64,000 nt of DNA, from positions 1 to 64,000 of the forward strand of contig NZ_AQHN01000016.1 in NCBI RefSeq assembly GCF_000359745.1, given 5' to 3'. A program made the position numbers and the translations under genes. This document shows positions 50,928 to 59,541 of the stretch, one piece after another. Position 1 is the first letter of the stretch, and the number at the start of each line of letters is the position of its first letter. The notes under the pieces were generated by a model. That model ran no database searches. It was not told the DNA's origin and saw nothing but the letters and a program-made list of their open reading frames with translations. The DNA is from Rhizobium freirei PRF 81 (GTDB lineage Bacteria; Pseudomonadota; Alphaproteobacteria; Rhizobiales; Rhizobiaceae).

Positions 50928-51575
50928 ATGGATACAACGAATTCGAACCTGGCTGGAGCGCCGGCAGGGTTGCGACTGAACGACAAAGCTCCGGGCTTTA
51001 CCGCGCGATCGACGGCCGGCGAACTTTCCCTGTCGAACTATCGGGGACGCTGGGTGCTGCTCTTCTCGCATCCGGCAGACTTCACCTCCGTCTGCACCAG
51101 CGAGTTCATCGCCTTCGCGCGAGCTCGGGATAAGTTTGCCAAGCTGAATTGCGATTTGCTGGGACTGTCGGTCGACAGTCTCTACTCCCATGTCGCGTGG
51201 CTGCGAGACATCGAGCGCAGCTTCGGCATCAAGGTGACGTTCCCACTGATTGAAGATTCGGCGATGGTGATAGCCAGGGCATACGGCATGCTGGACGGGT
51301 CTTCCGAAAACAGCGGCACCGTCCGCGCGACCTACGCGATTGATCCGGAAGGCATCATCCGCGCCATCGTCTGGTATCCGATGAATGTCGGCCGTTCGGT
51401 GGAGGAACTACTGCGGCTGGTGGAGGCGCTGCAGACGTCGGAGAGGGAATGTGCGTTGACGCCGGAAGGCTGGCACCCGGGAGATGCGCTGGTGGAACCA
51501 GCGGCGACCTCGCTGGATGAGACCGAGCAGTTGGCCGAGGGCCAGTCCTGGTATTATCGGGAGCGCCGCGCATGA
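50928..51575 (+). CDS. Peroxiredoxin (AhpC/TSA, Prx6-like)
   Basis: 215 residues. The active-site motif PxxxTxxC is present (Pro49, Thr53, Cys56 in HPADFTSVCTSE). The C-terminal extension IDPEGIIRAIVWYPMNVGRS places it near the Prx6/long AhpC group. It reduces peroxides and possibly persulfides through Cys56. Further cysteines (NCDLLG; RECALTP) may act in resolution. It starts after AAAGGGCGGG and its TGA overlaps the ATG of the BigR-like gene. Linkage to sulfide genes suggests a role in reactive sulfur rather than only peroxide defence. Confidence 0.9.
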   Translation: MDTTNSNLAGAPAGLRLNDKAPGFTARSTAGELSLSNYRGRWVLLFSHPADFTSVCTSEFIAFARARDKFAKLNCDLLGLSVDSLYSHVAWLRDIERSFGIKVTFPLIEDSAMVIARAYGMLDGSSENSGTVRATYAIDPEGIIRAIVWYPMNVGRSVEELLRLVEALQTSERECALTPEGWHPGDALVEPAATSLDETEQLAEGQSWYYRERRA

Positions 51576-52003
51576 TTGACACATCCCCTTCCCTTGAAGC
51601 GATGCAGGAGAAGGCTGTGGAAGCTGCCGACTTCATGCGCCTGTTCAGTACGCCGAACCGCCTGATCCTGCTTTGCCATATCGCGCAAAAGGAGCGCTCC
51701 GTCGGCGAGATCCAGGACGATTTGGGGCTGAAGCAACCGGGGCTCTCGCAGCAACTGAGCGAGCTCCGTCAGGCGGGCGTTGTCCAGACCCGCCGCGAAT
51801 CCCGGCAGATCTACTATTCGATCGCCGACGATCGCGTCGCTGTCATCATGCAAATGCTCATGCAGATGTTTTGCGGCGCGGTTCCGACGGTCGCCGCACA
51901 AGCGATTCCAACCGGGCCGATATCCGGGCCGTCGGGCCGCAACGCCGGCGCCGGTTTTCCGGGCGAGATGGCGCATTGGGCGCGACTGGAAAAGATCGAC
52001 TGA
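51572..52003 (+). CDS. bigR: ArsR-family sulfide/persulfide-sensing repressor (BigR/SqrR-like)
   Basis: 143 residues. Winged helix-turn-helix: LFSTPNRLILLCHIAQKE, VGEIQDDLGLKQPGLSQQL, then SRQIYYSIADDR. Only two cysteines occur, Cys35 and Cys101, 66 residues apart. That is the same separation as the redox pair Cys42/Cys108 of BigR, which forms a disulfide or polysulfide and releases DNA. The C-terminus extends about 35 residues beyond the core. Translation is coupled to the peroxiredoxin gene by ATGA. Expected function: repress both divergent operons until sulfide appears. Confidence 0.88.
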   Translation: MIDTSPSLEAMQEKAVEAADFMRLFSTPNRLILLCHIAQKERSVGEIQDDLGLKQPGLSQQLSELRQAGVVQTRRESRQIYYSIADDRVAVIMQMLMQMFCGAVPTVAAQAIPTGPISGPSGRNAGAGFPGEMAHWARLEKID

Positions 52004-52102
52004 ACTGCGCACGCGGGATGCGGCCCATCGCAGGCCTCGCATGGCATCAAGGCCGCTCCTTTCAGGTCAGCGATGGGTATGATTCAGCCTTGGGGTGACC
52101 GA

Positions 52103-52127
52103 AGCGCACTTTTCCTGAAAGTGCGCT
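52103..52127. terminator. Palindromic hairpin at the end of the GGDEF gene
   Basis: AGCGCACTTT (52103-52112), loop TCCTG, AAAGTGCGCT (52118-52127), a perfect 10-bp stem touching the GGDEF stop codon. The core GCGCACTTTTCCTG recurs near 54587. It may end transcripts from both sides. Confidence 0.6.
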
Positions 52128-53079
52128 AATAGGCAGCTTCGAACACAAGCGACGCCTGCGGTGCGATCCGGAAGCCGTTCTTTCCTGCAGACTTCACTTC
52201 GTATAAGCCGCGATCCGCTTTCGCAAATATGTCCTTCGGCGAATGGCCAGGTACGATTATGGTTGCGCCGACTGAGGTTGCAATGCGCAGCGTCTTCGCG
52301 GGGGTGGAAACTGTCCAGTTCAATCCCCGAACGACCCGACCGGCAATTTTTGCAAGATGTTCGGTCGACGGGCAGTCATGAATGACCGCAAACTCATCGC
52401 CGCCAATGCGCGCTATCATGTTGGCTTTCGGCACGGCGCGCGAAAGCCGATAGCCTGCGTCTTTGAGACAGGCATCTCCCGCCTGGTGCCCAAGTGTGTC
52501 ATTGACGGACTTGAAGCCATCGAGATCGACCAAGAGGAGAGCACTGGCCGTTCGACCTTCGGCTGCGCATATTTCGTTGAAAAACGCTTCGAATCCGGTG
52601 CGAGACGTCAGCCCGGTTAGAATGTCGCGCTCGGCCAATTGACGAAGCTGCTCGACCATCGCCTTTTCGGCGGTGATATCCTGTTTCATGCCGAATATTC
52701 GGGTCGCGGTCCCGTTCGCCATCTCCACGCAGGCGGTAATTCTTATCCATCGGCGGTTTCCGCTCGCGGTCATGATCTGAGCATCCAAGCTGAAACCCTC
52801 GCCCGTCTGGATTGCTCGCGAGCGAACCTCTTCAAGTCGTCGACGGGTTTCCTGGGTATAAAGTTTTAGGATTTCCTCCCGCGTCAGCGGTGTTTGCGGG
52901 GCAAGATCAAAAAGCTCGTAGACCGTATCCGTCCAACTCAACGTCTGGTCGGGCAGCCTGCACTCCCACACCCCTATGCGAGCGGCCTTGAATGAGCGCT
53001 CGAACAATTCCCGCAGATGCATGAATTCATGGGAGCCGGTTGCCCCTGGCTGGGGAATTCCATTTCTATCATAAGGCAT
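52126..53079 (-). CDS. PAS-GGDEF diguanylate cyclase
   Basis: 317 residues. A PAS/PAC sensor spans about 28-140 (IGVWECRLPDQTLSWTDTVY; RIFGMKQDITAEKAM). The GGDEF domain spans about 150-310 with the intact active-site motif ARIGGDEFAV (226-230) and DLDGFKSVNDTLGH for metal/GTP binding. No membrane helix is present. Five residues before the active site, the RxxD inhibitory site reads PKAN, so c-di-GMP feedback at this site is probably lost. No EAL domain. It is divergent from a GlxA-type regulator gene. Confidence 0.92.
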   Translation of the reverse strand: MPYDRNGIPQPGATGSHEFMHLRELFERSFKAARIGVWECRLPDQTLSWTDTVYELFDLAPQTPLTREEILKLYTQETRRRLEEVRSRAIQTGEGFSLDAQIMTASGNRRWIRITACVEMANGTATRIFGMKQDITAEKAMVEQLRQLAERDILTGLTSRTGFEAFFNEICAAEGRTASALLLVDLDGFKSVNDTLGHQAGDACLKDAGYRLSRAVPKANMIARIGGDEFAVIHDCPSTEHLAKIAGRVVRGLNWTVSTPAKTLRIATSVGATIIVPGHSPKDIFAKADRGLYEVKSAGKNGFRIAPQASLVFEAAY

Positions 53080-53503
53080 CGGAAGCCATCACCAGCTGTT
53101 CGGAGACAGTCACCGGCCTTATTGCCGGCACCCTACTCCCGGAAGACGATTGCATATATTGTTTTCATTCTGGTTTCCAAAAGGCAACAGCACTTCAATT
53201 ATCCACCAGGAAAGCATGCATTCTTGAGAATGAATGTTTCGAATAGGAAGATCACGCGCTGCGGGCAGGCTAATCAGACGGGTGCACGCCTGCCGACACC
53301 TGGAAGCCGAATTGTAAATCCACCTGGCCTCGCTCCAGCTTGGACTGACGTCGGCCCATGCAGCTTCATTGCGATCGTCGCAGTCAAGTGATGCAAGCCT
53401 TGGGGAGGGTCATCGGCCGCAACACGATCTTCGTCGACGATCGAGATCCTTTGGCCTATGATTTTGAGATCAAGCAGGAGCGCTTGATCAGACGAGGAAT
53501 TTT
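53080..53503. other. Divergent intergenic interval of about 420 bp
   Basis: Between the GGDEF and GlxA-type genes. No gene, palindrome or recognised promoter stands out. A plus-strand frame running from 53017 to 53391 is mostly antisense to the GGDEF start and lacks family signature. Confidence 0.4.
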
Positions 53504-54490
53504 ATGAAATCCGTCAAAGATGAAACTAAACAAGGCCCCTTGAAGGTTGGATTTGTCCTCTCGCGATCATTTACGCTTTCCGCCTTCGCGCTGTTTGTCG
53601 ATACGCTGAGATTGGCGAGCGACGAGGCCGACAAATCCGGCAGGGTGCTGGCCGACTGGCAGGTTTTGGGTAGCACGCGGCATCTCATTACATCGAGCTG
53701 TGGCGTCCAGGTCGCGCCGACATCGGACTTTATCGACCCGCGCGAATTCCACTACATTGTCGTGGTCGGCGGTCTTTTGAACGCCGATGTCACGATCGAC
53801 AGTCAAACCTCGGATTATCTGAAGAGAGCCGCAGCTCAAAAAATCCCGCTGATCGGCGTTTGCACCGGCACGTTCATTTTGGCGCGTCTCGGCCTGATGA
53901 AGACGCACCAGACCTGCGTCAGCTGGCTTCACTATCAGGCCTATCGGGAGCAGTTCCCGGACAACCCCGTTCGTTCCGACCGATTGTTCAATCTGGATCG
54001 CAACCGCGGATCATGCGCCGGCGGCAGCAGTTCGGCCGATATGGCCGCCTTTCTCGTCAGACGGCATATCAGCAAGGACGCCGAACGAAACGCGCTGGAA
54101 GTGCTGCAGATCGAGCGGGCGCGATCCGGGCTCGACATACAGCCGCGCAAGCCGCTTGCCATCCAATGCCAGGATCCTCGTCTGAAGGCGGTCCTGATCG
54201 CCATGGAGAGCCATATCGAAGACGTCATACCGACCGAAGATCTTGCGGCCTCCGTCGGGCTGTCGCGGCGACAGCTCGAACGTTTGTTCACGGAGGAAAT
54301 GAAAACGTCTCCCGGAGCTGTCTACACCCGCATCCGCATGGAACGCGCCAAGCAGTTGGTTCTCCAGACACAGGCGCCGCTCATCGAAATTGCACTCGAG
54401 GTCGGCTTCGACAGCGCTTCCCATTTTGCAAGGCTCTTTCGCAGGCTATATGGCCAATCTCCCACGGAACTACGTCGCGCGCACGCCTGA
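53504..54490 (+). CDS. GlxA-family AraC-type transcriptional regulator
   Basis: 328 residues. The N-terminal DJ-1/PfpI-like domain (about 14-190) keeps a cysteine at the nucleophile elbow (LIGVCTGTFILARLGLM) and a TCVSWLHY segment. The C-terminal AraC DNA-binding domain (about 220-325) has LAASVGLSRRQLERLF and LIEIALEVGFDSASHFARLF. The plan resembles regulators of arginine, choline or carnitine metabolism. No obvious target gene is adjacent: a repeat follows and a cyclase gene diverges. Differs from the first GlxA-type protein in this window by retaining the GVCTG motif. Confidence 0.88.
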   Translation: MKSVKDETKQGPLKVGFVLSRSFTLSAFALFVDTLRLASDEADKSGRVLADWQVLGSTRHLITSSCGVQVAPTSDFIDPREFHYIVVVGGLLNADVTIDSQTSDYLKRAAAQKIPLIGVCTGTFILARLGLMKTHQTCVSWLHYQAYREQFPDNPVRSDRLFNLDRNRGSCAGGSSSADMAAFLVRRHISKDAERNALEVLQIERARSGLDIQPRKPLAIQCQDPRLKAVLIAMESHIEDVIPTEDLAASVGLSRRQLERLFTEEMKTSPGAVYTRIRMERAKQLVLQTQAPLIEIALEVGFDSASHFARLFRRLYGQSPTELRRAHA

Positions 54491-54504
54491 TACGCTCGTA
54501 GAAG

Positions 54505-54612
54505 CTGGAGCGCTTCGGCTTTTCTTCGAACCGCGAAAAACTCTATCTTCCTGTTTCTTCACGCATTGCGAACGGAAAACCTCCGCGCACTTTTCCTGGA
54601 AAGGCTCTAACG
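54505..54612. repeat. Rhizobial-type intergenic repeat
   Basis: The stretch with ACTCTATCTTCCTGTTTCTT, CGAACGGAAAACC and GCGCACTTTTCCTGGAAAGG resembles a short intergenic repeat I remember as frequent in Rhizobium and Agrobacterium. Its GCGCACTTTTCCTG core is shared with the hairpin at 52103-52127. The rest of the 54491-54897 gap shows no gene. Confidence 0.55.
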
Positions 54613-54897
54613 CGGCAATATCGGCGGACCTACCGGTCAAATCGCAGCCAAACGAGCTTCCTTGACCGCCTGCCACATGAAGCGCTGCGGTGCGGCTCTC
54701 GCGGACCGGCATGGCGTCATCCTCGGCATGCGCCCGGGTATCCTGAAGTGGCTGGAGGACTTTACTCCTGAACCGAACGTGGTGAGTGTCGCGATTGCTG
54801 GCCAACTCCAAAGGAAGGGTGCCCTCCCAGCAAGGCGATTGATTGGCGCCGAGCTGCTTTGAACCCGGCGCCTCTGCCCGAACAGGGTTTTATCAAA

Positions 54898-55794
54898 TCA
54901 CGCCTTTACGACGCTCGCCGTATAGATCTCATCGATGGTTTTTGCGAGGCTGGCGTCGAACTCGGCGTCGCTCATCGCTACGCGCAGATCCTCTGTCAAA
55001 GCACGCGAAAAGCTGGCGATCATTCCATGGTTGCGGCTGAGCTTCTCGCAAGCGTCGGCGCGGCTGTAGCCGCCCGATAGCGCGACGACCCGGGCGGCGG
55101 CCTTGTGATCGACGAGTGGCTTGTAGAAATCGGCAACCGTCGGGATGGTAAGCTTCAGCATCACCTTCTCGCCGGCCGGCAAAGCGTCGAGTTCCTTTGC
55201 GATCTCATCGCGCAAGATAGCCTCGGCCTCTTGCTTGGTCGGGCTCTTGATCGAAACTTCCGGCTCAATGATGGGGACGAGACCATGGCCGAGAATCTGG
55301 CGCCCTACCTCGAATTGCTGCTTCACTACCGCGGCGATGCCGGCCCTGTCGGCATTGGCGATTACCGAGCGCATCTTGGTTCCGAAAATGCCCTTCTTTA
55401 CCGCACGGGCGAGAAGAGCGTCGAGATCAGGCATCGGCTTCAATATCTGTACGCCATTCTCTTCGGCGGCCAGGCCCTTGTCGACTTTGAGGAAGGGCAC
55501 GATCCCGCGGTCCTCCCAGAGATAGGAAGGAACCGGTTTGCCCTTGGCTTCGCCGTCCATGGTCTTCTCGAAAAGGATGGCGCCAATCACCTTGTCGCCA
55601 GAAAAGGCGGGAGCTGTCATGATGCGCACCCGCATTTCGTGCATCAGACGAAACATTTCTTCTTCGCCGTGATAGTCGGAATCGGCGATCCCATAGAGAC
55701 GCAAGGCGCCTGGCGTCGAACCTCCGCTTTGATCAAGGGCGGCAATGAAGCCCTTCTTGCCGGACATTTGCGACATCATCTTTACGTCAGCCAT
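54898..55794 (-). CDS. Class I fructose-bisphosphate aldolase
   Basis: 298 residues. The start ALDQSGGSTPGALRLYGI, the segment LFEKTMDGEAKGKPVPSYLW, VPIIEPEVSIKSPTK and KLTIPTVADFYKPL are those of the bacterial class I aldolase group, which forms a Schiff base with lysine and needs no metal. The reaction is reversible cleavage of fructose 1,6-bisphosphate in the cytoplasm. It is monocistronic, with an AT-rich upstream region (55850-55910) likely holding its promoter. Confidence 0.92.
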   Translation of the reverse strand: MADVKMMSQMSGKKGFIAALDQSGGSTPGALRLYGIADSDYHGEEEMFRLMHEMRVRIMTAPAFSGDKVIGAILFEKTMDGEAKGKPVPSYLWEDRGIVPFLKVDKGLAAEENGVQILKPMPDLDALLARAVKKGIFGTKMRSVIANADRAGIAAVVKQQFEVGRQILGHGLVPIIEPEVSIKSPTKQEAEAILRDEIAKELDALPAGEKVMLKLTIPTVADFYKPLVDHKAAARVVALSGGYSRADACEKLSRNHGMIASFSRALTEDLRVAMSDAEFDASLAKTIDEIYTASVVKA

Positions 55795-56376
55795 ACTATT
55801 CTCCCCATTGCGTAACGCCGAGCACTGCGCGCGAGCTTTCTCGGTCGGACGAGCGTGATTATATCACAGGCATGTTATACGCTTATTTGTCAGTCGTTCT
55901 AAACCACCATTCTCAACTCTTAGGTTTTCTTGGTTCCTCACTGGTTTTTTTCACGTCTAGATCAATGATCAGCGCACGCTTTGCCGCTCAAATCAATGCG
56001 TCCGAGCCATGAAGTGAGGCTCCTTGGATGTTTGCCACAGTGAAGATTTCAAACGGTGGGATAGGGAGAGCTATCCTCGGCATTTGGCGCCCGCTCAAAG
56101 CCTGCGCCACAACCTGAGAGGGAGCTCCCGCGGCCTGTGGGACCAAACGCGAGAATACAGCTTTATTGAAGCCGTCGGTCAGGCCTTTGCGTTTCGACTG
56201 TTCGATACGCCGCACGGCCGACCCCTTTATCCATCATCTAAGCCTATTCGTTCGGATTGCGTTCATGTGAACTGGATATAGTGGCGGGAAAATGACCGAG
56301 CGATCCTTGCGGACAGGCCCTGACTCCCAATCAAACGGCCTTTCATTCGTCAGACGTGGTTCTGACGAAGGAGATA
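55795..56376. other. Intergenic interval of about 580 bp
   Basis: Contains the aldolase promoter side (AT-rich at 55855-55960) and the leader of the small exported protein. Two overlapping frames around 55988-56281 have no family signature and opposite-strand competition. No clear gene. Confidence 0.4.
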
Positions 56377-56559
56377 ATGATGGAACATGATGAAAACTCG
56401 AAACTTGAGCGGCGGCAGTATGTTCGAAAGGCAGTTCTGACCATTTTTGCCGGCGCAGCCCTCGCAGCCCTTGGGGCGTGGCTTGTCCAGCCTGAAGCGG
56501 CCTCGGCGAAGCTGCATCAGCCCTCCCCGGATTCAAAAGAATCGACGGTTTCGCTTTAG
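56377..56559 (+). CDS. Small exported or membrane-anchored protein
   Basis: 60 residues (or 59 if the second of two adjacent ATGs, 56380, is used). GAAGGAGA lies just upstream, one of the strongest ribosome sites in the region. A basic N-terminus (KLERRQYVRKAV) is followed by a hydrophobic segment (LTIFAGAALAALGAWLVQ) and an AASAK cleavage-like site, leaving a short tail. The mature peptide would be about 20 residues, or the protein stays anchored. Function unknown. Confidence 0.65.
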   Translation: MMEHDENSKLERRQYVRKAVLTIFAGAALAALGAWLVQPEAASAKLHQPSPDSKESTVSL

Positions 56560-57351
56560 GGACCTTCTTACAAAGTCCTGATGGCTGGGTCTGCGGGTAA
56601 CGGTCTCTCGCCGCGGTGCCAAACCGTCAATGTGTGCTGTGGTTCGAAGACGCCATCGGTACGTTCCGTTCGGCTGTCCATGTGTTGGGCAGATTTGTGG
56701 ATATGATCCAGGTCAAAGCGATTACGGAAGCAAGGCCTAGCCATGTCTCCCATGATTGCTGACGAAACGGCAGCGGCCAGCGCGACCGGGAGAGCTTTGG
56801 ATCAAATGGCATCCGTCAACCCCTTGCTTTCGTGAAAGCCATCAGCATTGAGACGATGGGCCTGGATCAATACCGTGATCGCCTCCTGTGTCTTCGCGTC
56901 CACTCCACTCACCTACCTTACGTCTGCCAAGTTCCAATTGTCTAGTACTCATATCGACAATATCTAGTAACGGACCCAGAGGCGACTAAGGGAGTTTTCA
57001 ATTTCAGCTGATTGCGTAGCAAATATTTCTGCAAACGACTTTCATGGCAGAGACATGCGAATGCGCTTTATGAGATTTGCCTGCCTATGAGCTGCAAACG
57101 GCGAGATCGACGGTTCGCCAAGGAGCACAGGGCAGCCGACTGCTGAGCCCTTCGATCGGATCAAACACCTGCTGTGCATGACCTCTACCCCGCGAGTGCC
57201 TGACCCCACCTCACCGACTAGTCCCATCGCAATCCAGGTGGCCCTGCCCTGTGCTCCATCAGTCTGGCCATCAAGCGCCGACTATGGTTTCATGGTGCCA
57301 GCCTGTTGAAAATATTATGCTGCAACCGCCAAAGTCAGAAGGCCCTACCTT
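56560..57351. other. Gene-poor interval of about 790 bp
   Basis: No frame with family signature on either strand. Short frames of about 60 residues on the minus strand (56568-56812, 57042-57227) overlap each other in composition-poor sequence. AT content rises around 56930-57040. It may be remnant DNA; no transposon ends were found. Confidence 0.4.
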
Positions 57352-58062
57352 ATGCGTCAGCCCCGCATAGCCGTCATTCTCGACGAAAATACCAGTACGG
57401 GCGGAACCCGCTACGAGGCGGGCAAAGGCTATTTTCGCGGCGTGCGAGATGCGGGAGGTCTTCCCTTTGGCATCCCATATGTGCCCGAGATCGTCGACAT
57501 CGTTTTGAATGAGTTCGATGGTCTCGTGTCCGTGGGCGGCCGGTTTGCCTATCCCGACGACTGGTACATTGCGGGCGAAGTGTCGAAAGCGCCGCCTTCG
57601 GAACGTCTCGACGTCGAAAGGGCAATCGTTGCCGGTTTCCTTCAGCGGGATAAGCCTATTCTCGGCATATGCGCCGGCATGCAGATGCTGGCCTGCCTGA
57701 ATGGTTGTCGCCTCACGCCGGATCTACGCGCAACCTTTCCGACCGCAGGTGAACATGACAAGCGAGACCATCTTCATCCTGTCGACATTCTTCCAGAATC
57801 CCGTTTGGCGGGAATCATCGGGAAAAACCGCATTGAGGTAAATACCTTCCACCGCGAAGCGATTGCGCAGTTGTCGCCCGCCGTGATTGCAAGCGCGAAA
57901 ACAGAAGACGGCATCATCGAGGCGATTGAAGTCGTCTCCGCCTCCTTTGCAATCGGCCTTCAATGGCATCAGGAGCAATTTACGGAGACGGATCACCCTG
58001 GAAACGCTGTTTTTCAAAGCTTTGTGAAAGCGGCATCTGGCATCAAGCCGGTCGGTGGATGA
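57352..58062 (+). CDS. Class I glutamine amidotransferase-like, gamma-glutamyl-GABA hydrolase family (PuuD-like)
   Basis: 236 residues. The nucleophile is Cys107 in ILGICAGMQML. The partner histidine lies in GLQWHQEQF, and the N-terminus (IAVILDENTSTGGTRYEAG) fits peptidase C26. Related PuuD cleaves gamma-glutamyl-GABA in putrescine breakdown. Two usually conserved contexts differ: GICRGMQ reads GICAGMQ and WHPE reads WHQE. Substrate specificity may therefore differ. No puu genes are adjacent; the nearest amine-related gene is the copper amine oxidase 4 kb away. Confidence 0.82.
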   Translation: MRQPRIAVILDENTSTGGTRYEAGKGYFRGVRDAGGLPFGIPYVPEIVDIVLNEFDGLVSVGGRFAYPDDWYIAGEVSKAPPSERLDVERAIVAGFLQRDKPILGICAGMQMLACLNGCRLTPDLRATFPTAGEHDKRDHLHPVDILPESRLAGIIGKNRIEVNTFHREAIAQLSPAVIASAKTEDGIIEAIEVVSASFAIGLQWHQEQFTETDHPGNAVFQSFVKAASGIKPVGG

Positions 58063-58282
58063 GGTTTACAGCCTATTGCGAGCCGATTGCCAAACTCATT
58101 CCTGCATGTCTTTCGCCGCCGCTGCTTCCAGCATTGTGATTTCTGCGCCGACAGGCGAGAGAAGCCGCAAACGCGAAAATTACGAAAGACGCTGCACCGG
58201 CTGCCGTTTGTGTGATCGCGACCATCGCAGCCATGGATGCTTGGGTTACGCAGAACATCCGCCGATTGCGAGGGCGTGAAAA

Positions 58283-59539
58283 TCAAACTTCGAGTTCACT
58301 CGGCCACGATTCCAAGGTTCGGACGAATTCAGTTAGCCACGCGTTCGTTTGATGACCGTCGAGAGAGCGGTGATCGATGGTGAGCGACACATAGGCCATC
58401 GGCCGAATTTGAATAGTGTCGGCTCCGTCGACCTCCCGCACGACGACGCGTTTCTCAAGCTTGCCGACGCCCAGGATGGCAGACTGCGGCTGATTGATGA
58501 TGATCGGCGCCGCGAGTAGAGAGCCCGATACACCGTGATTGGAGATAGTGAAGGTGCCACCCTTCAACTCTTCCGGTTTGAGCGTGTTGCTGCGAGCGCG
58601 GCTCGTCAAATCCTGGAGCCTGGCGGCTATTTCCTGCAGCGAAAGGCGCTGCGCCTCACGGATCACGGGGACCACGAGACCCTTGCCTCCAAGAGCCGCT
58701 CCAACGCCGATGTTAATGTCGTCGAAGATTTCCAGGCTGTCGTCGTGCCATTGGCTATTCACTTCCGGAACGACCCTCATGGCAGCGACGCAGGCAGCCA
58801 CGATATAGGCGGTATAGGAGAGGCTCATCCCTTCCGACTTCGTCGCACGCTTATAAGCCTCGCGGTGGCGCGTGACGGCGGTGAAATCAGCTTCGAAGAC
58901 TGCCGTGACCTGTGGTGCGGTGGCCAGCGAGTGTGACATGTGCTTCGCAATCGCGAGCCGCATCGCAGAATGCGGAATTTTCCGCGACGCGTCGCTCGTC
59001 AAGGGTATCGGCGGCAGAGCAGACCGAGCAAGGGCGCTCTCGTTTGGCTTGACCGATGGCGTTGGTTCGGAAGACGGCGCGGCGATCGGTTCAGCTCCAG
59101 TGCGATCGCGCGCCCGATCCATATCGGCTCTTGTCACACGGCCGTCTTTGCCGGTCCCACCGACGGTCGCCGGGTCAATGCCATACTCTGCGACTGCGCG
59201 GCGCACAGCCGGCGAATAATGCCTGTTTACCTCATGCGCGCTGATTTTGCTTTCGGCTGCCGCAGCCGGCGCAGCCGTTTGACCCAACCGATCGATGTCG
59301 CCGACCGTCATGCGCCCGAGAACCGAGCCAGGCGTCGCGTCATCACCGTTATTCATGCTGATTTCGGTCAAAATACCATCGCAGGGAGCTGGAATCTCCT
59401 GGGTGACTTTGTCCGTTTCAAGCTCAACCAAAGCGTCGCCTTGCGCAACTCTGTCACCGATTTGCTTCAGCCAGTTTCTGACCACGGCCTTGGTGCCTTC
59501 CTGCTCGATCGGAGCGAGGATATCGATTGCATCGCTCAT
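58283..59539 (-). CDS. Dihydrolipoamide acyltransferase (E2) of a branched-chain-type 2-oxoacid dehydrogenase
   Basis: 418 residues from the ATG at 59539, which has GGAG nine bases upstream; a TTG at 59545 overlapping the E1 stop is the alternative. One lipoyl domain (1 to about 80) has the lipoylated Lys44 in ELETDKVTQEIPAP. A peripheral-subunit-binding domain spans about 110-145 (YSPAVRRAVAEYGIDPATVG). The catalytic domain ends with the HxxxDG motif (TIDHRSLDGHQTNAW). It transfers acyl groups from E1 to CoA. Second gene of a two-gene operon after fused E1; no E3 gene is present nearby. Confidence 0.92.
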   Translation of the reverse strand: MSDAIDILAPIEQEGTKAVVRNWLKQIGDRVAQGDALVELETDKVTQEIPAPCDGILTEISMNNGDDATPGSVLGRMTVGDIDRLGQTAAPAAAAESKISAHEVNRHYSPAVRRAVAEYGIDPATVGGTGKDGRVTRADMDRARDRTGAEPIAAPSSEPTPSVKPNESALARSALPPIPLTSDASRKIPHSAMRLAIAKHMSHSLATAPQVTAVFEADFTAVTRHREAYKRATKSEGMSLSYTAYIVAACVAAMRVVPEVNSQWHDDSLEIFDDINIGVGAALGGKGLVVPVIREAQRLSLQEIAARLQDLTSRARSNTLKPEELKGGTFTISNHGVSGSLLAAPIIINQPQSAILGVGKLEKRVVVREVDGADTIQIRPMAYVSLTIDHRSLDGHQTNAWLTEFVRTLESWPSELEV

Positions 59540-59541
59540 TC

